NCBI GenBank assembly: GCA_020848695.1
Contig: JADLHT010000059.1
Location: 1-41,648, forward strand
Direction of reading: 5' to 3'
Source of the DNA: Saprospiraceae bacterium
GTDB taxonomy: Bacteria; Bacteroidota; Bacteroidia; Chitinophagales; Saprospiraceae
Length of the DNA stretch: 41,648 nucleotides
Positions 34,241 through 41,242 of this stretch are shown here, piece after piece. The stretch's first letter is position 1, and the number at the start of each line of letters is the position of its first letter. A program made the position numbers and the translations under genes. The notes beneath the pieces are model-generated. The model was not told the DNA's origin and did no database searches. It saw nothing but the letters and a program-made list of their open reading frames with translations.

Positions 34241-36346
34241 TTAGATGAATACTGAAACAACTAAGTCAATTAACTTTATTCCGATAAAGGGAACAATTAT
34301 ACCTCCCAATCCATAGATGAATAAATTTCTGCGAAGCAATGCACTTGCACCGATGGGTTTGTAAGTAACACCCTTTAGAGCAAGAGGAATGAGCAATGGA
34401 ATAATAATAGCATTGAAAATGATGGCTGAAAGAATAGCGCTTTCGGGGCTATGTAAATTCATAATATTTAGACCTTGCAGTGCCGGAATAGCCGCAATAA
34501 ACAAAGCCGGAATTATAGCGAAATATTTTGCTACATCATTTGCAATACTAAATGTTGTAAGTGTTCCTCTTGTCATCAATAATTGCTTACCTATCTCTAC
34601 TACTTCAATCAATTTTGTTGGATCATTATCTAAATCCACCATATTACCTGCTTCTTTGGCTGCTTGTGTTCCGCTGTTCATTGCTACACCAACATCGGCT
34701 TGTGCCAATGCCGGGGCATCATTCGTTCCGTCACCCATCATTGCAACTAATCTTCCATCAGCTTGTTCTTTTTTAATGTAATTCATTTTGTCTTCGGGTT
34801 TTGCTTCGGCAATAAAATCATCGACTCCTGCTTTTTCGGCAATGTATTTTGCTGTTAAAGGATTGTCTCCGGTAACCATTACAGTTTTAATTCCCATTTT
34901 TCTTAAACGGTCAAAACGCTCATGAATACCGGGTTTGATGATGTCCTGCAACTCAACAACGCCCAAAACAATTTCATTCTCAGATACAACTAAGGGAGTT
35001 CCTCCATTGCTTGAAATTTGAACAACTCGGTCGGTTATTTCTTTTGGAAAAATATTATCTGCTTTTTCTACTAAATTTTTAATAGCATCAGAAGCCCCTT
35101 TACGAATACGTGTTTGATTATAATTGACACCTGAACTCCTAGTTTCGGCTGTGAATTGTACGAAAGTTGGTGAGATGCGAGTTGTAAGATGTGAGATGTC
35201 TTTCTTCATTTCACCTTTTACATCTAACTTTTCACTCAATTCAATAATGGATTTCCCTTCCGGAGTTTCATCAGCCATAGAACTTAGCACAACAGCTTTG
35301 ATAAAATGCTTTTCATCTATTCCGCTAACCGGATAAAAATTTGTTGCCTTTCTGTTCCCGATAGTAATCGTTCCGGTTTTATCTAACAACAACACATCAA
35401 TATCTCCTGCTGTTTCTACAGCTTTTCCACTTTTCGTGATAACATTGGCACGCAAAGCTCTATCCATTCCTGCAATACCGATAGCAGAAAGTAAGCCACC
35501 AATAGTTGTAGGAACCAAGCATACAAATAATGAAATGAATGCAGCAATAGTGATAGGCGTGTTCGCATAATCAGCAAAAGGTTTAAGCGTTACACAAACG
35601 ATGATGAATACTAGTGTAAAACCGGCTAACAATATAGTAAGCGCAATTTCATTGGGTGTTTTTTGGCGGCTTGCACCTTCTACCAAGGCAATCATTTTAT
35701 CCAAAAAACTTTCACCGGGTTGCGTAGTAACAACAACTTTAATTTTATCGGATAATACTTTTGTTCCTCCGGTAACAGAAGATTTATCACCACCGGCTTC
35801 GCGTATAACAGGAGCACTTTCACCGGTGATTGCACTTTCATCAATGGTCGCCAATCCTTCAATAATTTCGCCATCGGTAGGTATAATATCTCCTGCCTCA
35901 CACAAGTAAATGTCTCCTTTTTTTAATTGCGATGAAGCTATTATTGAGATGTAAGATGTGAGATGTTGATTGTGAGGTGAAGTAAATTCTGATAAACTTT
36001 TCACTACTCCATTTTCACTTTTTACCAGTTTGGCAGGAGTTTCCTCTCTTGTTTTACGCAAACTATCCGCTTGTGCTTTTCCTCTTGCTTCAGCTATGGC
36101 TTCGGCAAAATTTGCAAAGAGCAGTGTGAGAAATAAGATTACAAATACAGTGAAGTTGTAACCGAATGAACCTTGTCCGGTGGCACCAAACAATGTCGAG
36201 AAAGAAACAAAAAGCATTACGGCAGTGCCTACCCAAACGGTAAACATTACCGGATTGCGAAACATTATTTTTGGATTGAGTTTAATGAAAGATTGCTTCA
36301 CTGCATCATTCATTACCTTGGCTTGAAATAGCGATGTATTTTTCAT
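34241..36346 (-). CDS. kdpB: K+-transporting P-type ATPase subunit B, enlarged by heptad repeats
   Basis: This is the catalytic P-type ATPase subunit of the high-affinity potassium pump. The phosphorylation motif [11 protein letters not shown] (Asp about residue 325), [15 protein letters not shown] (actuator TGES), [12 protein letters not shown] and [18 protein letters not shown] are intact, with seven hydrophobic segments. The product has 701 residues against about 675-685 usual. The surplus fits two loops encoded by heptad-repeat arrays: about residues 125-145 ([15 protein letters not shown]) between actuator strands, and about residues 383-391 (ISHLTTRIS) in the nucleotide-binding domain. 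Both leave the catalytic core in frame. Family sizes quoted are from memory and should be checked by alignment. Confidence 0.96.
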   Translation of the reverse strand: MKNTSLFQAKVMNDAVKQSFIKLNPKIMFRNPVMFTVWVGTAVMLFVSFSTLFGATGQGSFGYNFTVFVILFLTLLFANFAEAIAEARGKAQADSLRKTREETPAKLVKSENGVVKSLSEFTSPHNQHLTSYISIIASSQLKKGDIYLCEAGDIIPTDGEIIEGLATIDESAITGESAPVIREAGGDKSSVTGGTKVLSDKIKVVVTTQPGESFLDKMIALVEGASRQKTPNEIALTILLAGFTLVFIIVCVTLKPFADYANTPITIAAFISLFVCLVPTTIGGLLSAIGIAGMDRALRANVITKSGKAVETAGDIDVLLLDKTGTITIGNRKATNFYPVSGIDEKHFIKAVVLSSMADETPEGKSIIELSEKLDVKGEMKKDISHLTTRISPTFVQFTAETRSSGVNYNQTRIRKGASDAIKNLVEKADNIFPKEITDRVVQISSNGGTPLVVSENEIVLGVVELQDIIKPGIHERFDRLRKMGIKTVMVTGDNPLTAKYIAEKAGVDDFIAEAKPEDKMNYIKKEQADGRLVAMMGDGTNDAPALAQADVGVAMNSGTQAAKEAGNMVDLDNDPTKLIEVVEIGKQLLMTRGTLTTFSIANDVAKYFAIIPALFIAAIPALQGLNIMNLHSPESAILSAIIFNAIIIPLLIPLALKGVTYKPIGASALLRRNLFIYGLGGIIVPFIGIKLIDLVVSVFI
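35172..35199 (+). repeat. Heptad array A (4 units) inside kdpB
   Basis: GAGATGC GAGTTGT AAGATGT GAGATGT, contiguous, 28 bases. On the coding strand it reads as [10 protein letters not shown] six-base spacer (35200-35205) is followed by weaker, oppositely directed units (TCATTTC ACCTTTT ACATCTA ACTTTTC, 35206-35233), which may be native kdpB sequence. The N-domain segment here seems 6-7 residues longer than usual, i.e. about three heptads. Confidence 0.75.
35946..35980 (+). repeat. Heptad array B (5 units) inside kdpB
   Basis: GAGATGT AAGATGT GAGATGT TGATTGT GAGGTGA, contiguous, 35 bases, coding for [11 protein letters not shown]. The first three units share 17 identical bases (TGTAAGATGTGAGATGT) with array A. 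A 15-base spacer and oppositely directed units (ACTTTTC ACTACTC CATTTTC ACTTTTT, 35996-36023) follow. The surrounding actuator-domain loop looks about 20 residues longer than expected. Confidence 0.78.
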
Positions 36347-36350
36347 TTTA

Positions 36351-36385
36351 TATTTGTAAGTTGTTTATTGTAAAATGTGAGATGT
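36351..36385 (+). repeat. Heptad array C (5 units), between kdpB start and four-helix gene
   Basis: TATTTGT AAGTTGT TTATTGT AAAATGT GAGATGT, 35 bases exactly in phase, beginning four bases upstream of the kdpB ATG and ending 32 bases before the four-helix-bundle ATG. The shared element is TGT in positions 5-7, and the first four bases vary. It occupies the kdpB leader, so it would be in the kdp mRNA and could affect kdpB translation. Confidence 0.75.
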
Positions 36386-36417
36386 TTAAAATATTTTGTT
36401 TATAATTCTTTATTGTT

Positions 36418-36777
36418 ATGAAACCTCATCAGAGATTGAATGCTTGGGTTAAAAGTTTTAATTTTGTAAAAGAAGTATATGTCATTACAAAATCATTCCC
36501 GCCAGTAGAAAAATTTGGACTTGTGTCGCAGATGCGAAGAGCTGCGGTATCTGTACCTGTAAATATTGCTGAAGGTTCTGCAAGAAAAAGTAAAAAGGAA
36601 TTCATACAATTTCTACATATTTCCTTAGGCTCTTTAACCGAATTGGACACTTTAATCCTATTGAGTAGAGACATTGGTTTTATTTCTATTGAGAGATCAG
36701 AATTTTTAATAAACGAATTAGATATCATTGGAAAATTAATTTATGGATTAATTAAAAGCATTGAGAATAAGGTGTGA
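36418..36777 (+). CDS. Four-helix-bundle protein (23S rRNA IVP / Avd-like family)
   Basis: This is a 119-residue, all-helical protein of the S23/IVP family, typically described as four helix bundle protein and structurally akin to the Avd accessory protein of diversity-generating retroelements. Its signature is FPPVEKFGLVSQMRRAAVSVPVNIAEGSARKSKKEFIQFLHISLGS, present in full. It lies on the strand opposite to kdp, in the gap between kdpA and kdpB, with heptad arrays on both sides, and its stop TGA (36775-36777) is made by the first bases of array D. No 23S rRNA, reverse transcriptase or nuclease gene is near. Function unknown. The ATG start is clear. Confidence 0.88.
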   Translation: MKPHQRLNAWVKSFNFVKEVYVITKSFPPVEKFGLVSQMRRAAVSVPVNIAEGSARKSKKEFIQFLHISLGSLTELDTLILLSRDIGFISIERSEFLINELDIIGKLIYGLIKSIENKV

Positions 36778-36831
36778 GATGTTTTATGTAAGATGTTGTA
36801 TGTGAGATGTAAAATGTTTTCTGTAAAATGT
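36769..36831 (+). repeat. Heptad array D (9 units), 3' end of four-helix gene
   Basis: AAGGTGT GAGATGT TTTATGT AAGATGT TGTATGT GAGATGT AAAATGT TTTCTGT AAAATGT: 63 bases, nine units with no slip. The four-helix gene ends inside the first two units. It has the same direction as arrays A-C and is opposed to array E across a 14-base unique spacer (36832-36845). Confidence 0.82.
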
Positions 36832-36845
36832 TGAAGGACCGCAAT

Positions 36846-36978
36846 GCATTTTCCTTTTCACATTTCCCATTTCCCTTTTCACATTTCCCTTTTCACATTT
36901 CCCTTTTCACATTTCCCATTTCCCTTTTCACATTTCCCATTTCACTTTTCCCTTTTCACATTTCCCATTTCCCTTTTC
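36846..36978 (+). repeat. Heptad array E (19 units), between four-helix gene and kdpA
   Basis: Units GCATTTT, then alternating CCTTTTC, ACATTTC, CCATTTC and one ACTTTTC, 19 units without slip, in the direction opposite to arrays A-D. The order often repeats as CCTTTTC-ACATTTC(-CCATTTC), giving 14- and 21-base superunits. The last unit supplies part of the kdpA stop codon (TCA at 36977-36979). Confidence 0.88.
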
Positions 36979-38662
36979 ACATACTAAAATATTCTGCAAT
37001 AGGGCCTAAAGCCAAAGCAGGGAAGAACGACAATGCTGCAACGATGGCTATCACCGCAAAAATCATTACACCAAAAGTGGCAGTATCTGTTTTTAATGTT
37101 CCTGCGCTTTCAGGAATGAATTTTTTTTGTGCTAATAAACCAGCAATGGCAACAGGACCAATAATGGGAATAAAGCGACCAAGTAATAATACTATTCCGG
37201 TTGAGATATTCCACCAAGGCGTATTATCCCCCAAGCCTTCAAAGCCACTACCGTTATTGGCTGCCGAAGAAGTGTATTCATACAGCATTTGACTAAAACC
37301 ATGAAAACCCGGATTACTGATTGCAGCAGTACCAACCGATGGAAATGCTGCTGCTAAAGCAGTTCCTACAAGGATGATAAAAGGGTGAGCTAATGCAACA
37401 ATCATAGCAATTTTCATTTCACGGGCTTCTATCTTTTTGCCCATAAATTCAGGTGTTCTCCCTACCATTAATCCACTGATGAATACAGCAAGAATAATGA
37501 AGATGAAAATGTTTAAAATGCCTGCACCAACTCCTCCATAAAAAGAATTGATCATCATTGCCAACATTTCGTTCATCCCGGAAAGCGGCATAGAACTATC
37601 ATGCATAGAGTTGATAGATCCTGTGGATATCACTGTGGTTACGATGCTCCAAAATCCGGATGCCGCAGCACCAATACGGGTTTCTTTACCTTCCATAGCT
37701 CCGAGTGAATTGTCAATACCCATAGCTGAAATAGCAGGGTTGCCTTTCATTTCCATTATAATATTAGGAACAGCAAGCATTAAAAATCCAACGGTCATTA
37801 CGCTATAAATCATCCATGCGAACTTTTTTCTTCTGATAAAAAATCCGAATGCAAAAACCATTGCCATAGGAATAATAAATTGGGCAAACATTTCAGCCAT
37901 ATTGGTCAGATAAGTTGGATTTTCCAATGGATGTGCACCATTTGCTCCAAAGAAACCACCACCGTTTGTTCCAACGTGTTTTATCGGCACAAATGCAGCA
38001 ACGGGACCTGTAGAAACTTGCACGGTATCACCTTGCATATTTACTATGGTGTCTTTCCCGTTAAATGTCATTGGTGTTCCTTCAATTAAAAGTATCGCTG
38101 CGATGACCAAAGAAATTGGCAACAAAATTCGTGTGCATGATTTCAAAAAGTAATCGTAAAAGTTACCTAATTGCGTTGTTGATTTTTCTTTAAATGCCTT
38201 AAAGATGACCACAGCTGCAGCCATGCCTATACCGGCTGTTACAAATTGCAAAAACATCAACCATAATTGACCTAAGTAACTTATGCCGGTTTCGCCTGAG
38301 TAGTGTTGTAAATTACAATTCACTAAAAAAGAAATCGTAGTATTGAAAGCTAAATCAGCCGACTGACTTGGGTTATTATCTGGATTTAAGGGTAGCCAAC
38401 TCATGTTCATGAGTATAAGCATACTCATTAAAAACCAAAGCAGGTTAATGGTAAGCAATGCTACTAAATGCTGTTTCCAGGTCATTTCATTCTTTGAATT
38501 AATACCTGATACTTTGAAGAACAATTTCTCCAAGGGATTAAAAACATGATCGAACAAGGTTCGCTCTCCGGCATATACTTTAGCCATATACTGCCCTAAT
38601 GGAATTGCCAGTAGTAAGGTGATAGTAAACATGGCTATAATGCCTAATATTTCTGTATTCAT
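36977..38662 (-). CDS. kdpA: K+-transporting ATPase subunit A
   Basis: KdpA is the potassium channel-like subunit of the KdpFABC pump, a superfamily relative of K+ transporters with four pore loops. The 561-residue protein has about ten membrane helices and the selectivity-filter segments around LAFNTTISFLVNCNLQHYSG, HVGTNGGGFFGANGAHPLENPT, TGSINSMHDSSMPLSGM and YTSSAANNGSGFEGL. All four filter loops are recognisable. The C terminus (LGPIAEYFSM) ends at a stop created by heptad array E, so the native tail may have been altered by a few residues. The next gene downstream is kdpB, 630 bases away because of the four-helix cassette. Confidence 0.97.
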   Translation of the reverse strand: MNTEILGIIAMFTITLLLAIPLGQYMAKVYAGERTLFDHVFNPLEKLFFKVSGINSKNEMTWKQHLVALLTINLLWFLMSMLILMNMSWLPLNPDNNPSQSADLAFNTTISFLVNCNLQHYSGETGISYLGQLWLMFLQFVTAGIGMAAAVVIFKAFKEKSTTQLGNFYDYFLKSCTRILLPISLVIAAILLIEGTPMTFNGKDTIVNMQGDTVQVSTGPVAAFVPIKHVGTNGGGFFGANGAHPLENPTYLTNMAEMFAQFIIPMAMVFAFGFFIRRKKFAWMIYSVMTVGFLMLAVPNIIMEMKGNPAISAMGIDNSLGAMEGKETRIGAAASGFWSIVTTVISTGSINSMHDSSMPLSGMNEMLAMMINSFYGGVGAGILNIFIFIILAVFISGLMVGRTPEFMGKKIEAREMKIAMIVALAHPFIILVGTALAAAFPSVGTAAISNPGFHGFSQMLYEYTSSAANNGSGFEGLGDNTPWWNISTGIVLLLGRFIPIIGPVAIAGLLAQKKFIPESAGTLKTDTATFGVMIFAVIAIVAALSFFPALALGPIAEYFSM

Positions 38663-38690
38663 TGTTTAATGTTTATTTATTGTATTCTGT

Positions 38691-38780
38691 TAAAAGTGAG
38701 AAGTGAAATGTGACTTCACCATAGACATCTTACATTTCACATCTCACTTCTCACATCTCACTTCTCACATTTCACTTCTC
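38691..38780 (+). repeat. Heptad array F, convergent pair between kdpF and kdpA
   Basis: Three units TAAAAGT GAGAAGT GAAATGT (38691-38711), a 13-base unique spacer (38712-38724), then eight opposed units ACATCTT ACATTTC ACATCTC ACTTCTC ACATCTC ACTTCTC ACATTTC ACTTCTC (38725-38780). As a result 38695-38713 and 38765-38783 are perfect 19-base inverted repeats. In the kdp mRNA this would fold as a hairpin between kdpF and kdpA. Confidence 0.85.
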
Positions 38781-38785
38781 ACTAA

Positions 38786-38863
38786 TTAAAATTTTTCCGG
38801 CTTCAGTAATACATATACCATGTAACCAAATAGCCCAATTGCGATGATGAATAATGCTGTCAT
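38786..38863 (-). CDS. kdpF: K+-transporting ATPase subunit F
   Basis: KdpF is a 25-residue single-helix lipid-like stabiliser of the KdpFABC complex. The frame reads MTALFIIAIGLFGYMVYVLL followed by KPEKF and stop. The KPEKF ending is typical of KdpF. It starts three bases after the stop of the upstream 26-residue peptide and is separated from kdpA by heptad array F. It is shorter than most gene finders report. Confidence 0.9.
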   Translation of the reverse strand: MTALFIIAIGLFGYMVYVLLKPEKF

Positions 38864-38866
38864 GTT

Positions 38867-38947
38867 TTATATTTTTTCAAAGTAGTTTACAAGTGCGAAA
38901 AAAAGTGCAAAAAGAATAACGCCTATGATGATGAGTATGGCTGCCAT
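38867..38947 (-). CDS. 26-residue membrane peptide upstream of kdpF
   Basis: From ATG 38947 the frame reads MAAILIIIGVILFALFFALV, then NYFEKI and stop. It is a single hydrophobic helix with a short charged end, like KdpF in size and form. Spacing to kdpF is three bases and to the upstream ORF 10 bases, so it is in the kdp operon. It may be a second small Kdp subunit or a regulator. I know of no assigned function. Confidence 0.6.
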   Translation of the reverse strand: MAAILIIIGVILFALFFALVNYFEKI

Positions 38948-38957
38948 GATGTATGTA

Positions 38958-39242
38958 TTAAATGCCTGATGAATAAATTTGTCGATAGTATTCTGCTTTA
39001 AGTTGTATTGGTAAAAGCTGTAAGTAATCTATACCCCAGCTATAATTCATTTCTAATAAATGGGTCAGCGGTAGTACGAAAGTATTAGAGATAATGGCTT
39101 TGGTGTGGTTGTCGCCTTTGGAAAAAATGGTTTCAATCTTTTGGTATAGTTGAATGACTTTATTCTTCTTTCCTTTAAAAATGGCTTCCTGTGCTTCCTT
39201 CTCTAATATTTCAATTTCCTGAATTTCTTTTTCTTGTTTCAT
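38958..39242 (-). CDS. Hypothetical protein at head of kdp operon, ~94 residues
   Basis: From ATG 39242 the product is a 94-residue, mostly helical soluble protein. It has a Glu-rich N-terminal helix (QEKEIQEIEILEKEAQEAIF), a Lys-rich central part, and a C-terminal SNTFVLPLTHLLEMNYSWG followed by LPIQLKAEYYRQIYSSGI. That C-terminal block looks like a conserved domain, but I cannot name it. The longer frame (to 39341, TTG start) adds an unlikely leader. It is the first gene after the candidate sigma-54 promoter and lies 10 bases before the 26-residue peptide. A role in kdp regulation is inferred from position only. Confidence 0.6.
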   Translation of the reverse strand: MKQEKEIQEIEILEKEAQEAIFKGKKNKVIQLYQKIETIFSKGDNHTKAIISNTFVLPLTHLLEMNYSWGIDYLQLLPIQLKAEYYRQIYSSGI

Positions 39243-39371
39243 CTTGAATTGTTTTTGTTGTATGGGTAATACTATATTTGTGCCACAACTCTGAAACATC
39301 CCGTAAAGCATTAAAAAACAATGTATTAGAAGAATTGACAAGAAACTGTCCTCACTATTACCGTTGCATTT

Positions 39372-39387
39372 TGCAATGGTTGGGCAT
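39372..39387 (-). promoter_or_regulatory. Candidate sigma-54 (-24/-12) promoter of the kdp operon
   Basis: Minus-strand ATGCCCAACCATTGCA agrees with TGGCACRNNNNTTGCW at 9 of 12 defined positions, including the TTGCA -12 element at the right distance, but the -24 GG is TG. It lies 20 bases after the sigma-54 activator stop and about 130 before the first operon ATG. Its position between a sigma-54 activator and the operon supports it. A perfect TTGCA/TGCAA hairpin overlaps the -12 end. Confidence 0.45.
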
Positions 39388-39407
39388 AGCGTTTTGCTAT
39401 AGTTTTT

Positions 39408-40754
39408 TTAACTGAGATTGTATTCGTCCAGTTTACGATAAAGTGTGGTGGTTGCAATGTTTAACAGCCGTGCTGCTTCGGTCTTGTTACCATTGGTGTA
39501 GTTCAGCACTTTTTGAATATGCAGTTTTTCGGCACTGGCTAATTCAAAAGCCGAAAGTTGTTTTCCGGTTCTTGATGAGCCGGAAATGTTTTGCAACTCA
39601 ACAGGAAGATTTTCCAATGTAAGTTCATCGAAGTTAGAGAGAATGACACTGCGTTCAATTACATTTTTGAGTTCCCGAATGTTGCCCTGCCACTGATGAT
39701 GTTTGAGGGCTTCTATAAATTCAGGAGAAAGCGACTTGGGTTTCTTTCCCATTTTAATTGAAAACAAATTTACAAAATGTTCGGTCAGAATCTCAATATC
39801 AATTATCCTTTCACGCAACGGTGGTAACTTAATTTGAAAAACAGAGAGGCGATAAAAAAGGTCTTGACGAAAATGACCTGCTTCAATTTCTTTTTGCAAA
39901 TCACGGTGTGTAGCAGCAATGATACGCACATTGCATTTACTTGGTTTGCTTTCGCCTACTTTAATAAACTCACCAGTTTCCAACACGCGCAATAATTTTG
40001 CCTGTAACTCCAAACTCATTTCACCTATTTCGTCCAAAAAAATGGTTCCGGTATCAGCTTCGTCAAACAAACCTTTCTTGTCTTTTGTAGCCCCTGTAAA
40101 TGCACCGGCTTTATGACCAAACATTTCGCTCTCCAAGAGTTCTTTGCTGAATGCCGAACAGTTGATAGCAACAAATGGTTTGTTAGCACGATTGCTTGCA
40201 TTATGAATAGCCTGCGCAAAAACTTCTTTACCTGTGCCTGTTTCCCCAAGCAGCAAAACAGTCGTATCTGTTAGAGCCACTTTTTTTGCAAGGTCAATAG
40301 CTGCAATAAATATTTTTGATTTGCCAGTGATATTATCAAATGAATATTTGTTACCAATTTGTTTCTGTAATTGTTGCACACGTTTTGCCAGCGTAACCTT
40401 TTCCATTGCGCGGTGCAGTAGCGGAATTATTTTATCATTATCATCCCCTTTCACAATGTAATCGAAAGCACCGTTTTTAATTGCCAGCACACCATCGGCA
40501 ATATTCCCATAAGCGGTAAGCAAAATAATTTCAATCTGTGGAAATCTGTCTTTGATTTTTTTAGAAAGTTCCACTCCGTTGCCATCCGGCAACTTTACAT
40601 CGCAAAGGGCAATGTCTAAGTCGAACTGCTCTAACTTCTTTAGCGCAGATTTACAGTCGGCAGCCTGCACGACCTCAAAACCTTCTAAACCGATAATACG
40701 AGCCAGTAGGGTTCTAAGTTTTTCTTCATCGTCAATTAGTAGTATTCGGCTCAA
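39408..40754 (-). CDS. NtrC-family sigma-54-dependent response regulator
   Basis: This is a 448-residue activator. The receiver domain is residues 1-120 (DDEE, phospho-Asp in ALCDVKLPDGNG, LTAYG). The AAA+ domain is residues ~145-375, with Walker A LLLGETGTGKEVFA, the sigma-54 contact loop GAFTGA (HKAGAFTGATKDK), Walker B TIFLDEIGEM and RLSVFQIKLPPLRER. The C-terminal Fis-type helix-turn-helix is residues ~405-448 (KTEAARLLNIATTTLYRKLDEY). The frame starts with TTG 40754 because a stop lies just upstream and the receiver domain begins there. It replaces the OmpR-type KdpE expected with KdpD. It is upstream and co-directional with kdp and likely activates it via sigma-54. Confidence 0.94.
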   Translation of the reverse strand: MSRILLIDDEEKLRTLLARIIGLEGFEVVQAADCKSALKKLEQFDLDIALCDVKLPDGNGVELSKKIKDRFPQIEIILLTAYGNIADGVLAIKNGAFDYIVKGDDNDKIIPLLHRAMEKVTLAKRVQQLQKQIGNKYSFDNITGKSKIFIAAIDLAKKVALTDTTVLLLGETGTGKEVFAQAIHNASNRANKPFVAINCSAFSKELLESEMFGHKAGAFTGATKDKKGLFDEADTGTIFLDEIGEMSLELQAKLLRVLETGEFIKVGESKPSKCNVRIIAATHRDLQKEIEAGHFRQDLFYRLSVFQIKLPPLRERIIDIEILTEHFVNLFSIKMGKKPKSLSPEFIEALKHHQWQGNIRELKNVIERSVILSNFDELTLENLPVELQNISGSSRTGKQLSAFELASAEKLHIQKVLNYTNGNKTEAARLLNIATTTLYRKLDEYNLS

Positions 40755-41242
40755 AGTTCTTTAAATATTTTCTGGGACAAAGGTAGAATTTTAGAATGGT
40801 GAATTTGCTACTAAGTGGAATAAAGCGCTGGTGATTACACTCTTTTGACATTGCCTTTAGGTTGATTTCGTGCAGTTGCAGTCAAAGGCAAATGTGTGTG
40901 ATATGTATAGACAATAAAACTTCAATTTTTTTACGCATGGGAAAAAAAAAAATACGAAGCAGGGGCTTGTAGATTAAAAAAGTGGTGTCCTAAAGTCTTA
41001 AAATTATCCTGTCAGCAATTTGAAAAGAACCGTCCTTTGAAGTTGCTCGGTAGCTGCAAACGAACTGCCAAAAGTGAAAAATAAATTTGTTTTCCAGCTT
41101 TGGTCATCTCTTGATAACGATTGGCAGCTATCTCCATAAATACAATGTTGCCAGATTTGAAATTCTCCATTTCTTTCACCTCATCTGATTTCATCTCTTC
41201 CTTTCACAATGTTTTTTACTTCTTAAGTATAACTTAGTTCAG
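40755..41242. other. Intergenic region, one doubtful 60-codon frame
   Basis: About 490 bases between the sigma-54 activator and the right-end T9SS gene. An ATG frame on the minus strand (41012-41194) encodes 60 residues with no recognised motif and no supporting promoter. An A-run (40941-40952) and T-rich stretches are the only other features. The activator promoter should be at about 40760-40850 but no good -33/-7 pair stands out. Confidence 0.35.

Noticed and set aside
34389..34781. 130-residue plus-strand frame opposite kdpB
   Set aside because: Pure antisense of the conserved kdpB coding region. Composition follows the complementary codons.
36418..36777. Diversity-generating retroelement around the Avd-like protein
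   Set aside because: No reverse transcriptase and no template/variable repeat pair in the window. Only the resemblance of the four-helix protein remains.
36846..36978. CRISPR array
   Set aside because: Units are 7 bases, contiguous and without spacers, and there are no cas genes.
36828..37292. Plus-strand 154-residue frame with FSHFPFPFSHFPFHIS repeats
   Set aside because: It is the translation of heptad array E (7 bases x 3 gives a 7-residue period) running into the kdpA antisense strand. No start signal or natural protein composition.
41012..41194. 60-residue minus-strand frame
   Set aside because: No motif, promoter or conserved-looking region. Left as a doubtful frame in the intergenic entry.
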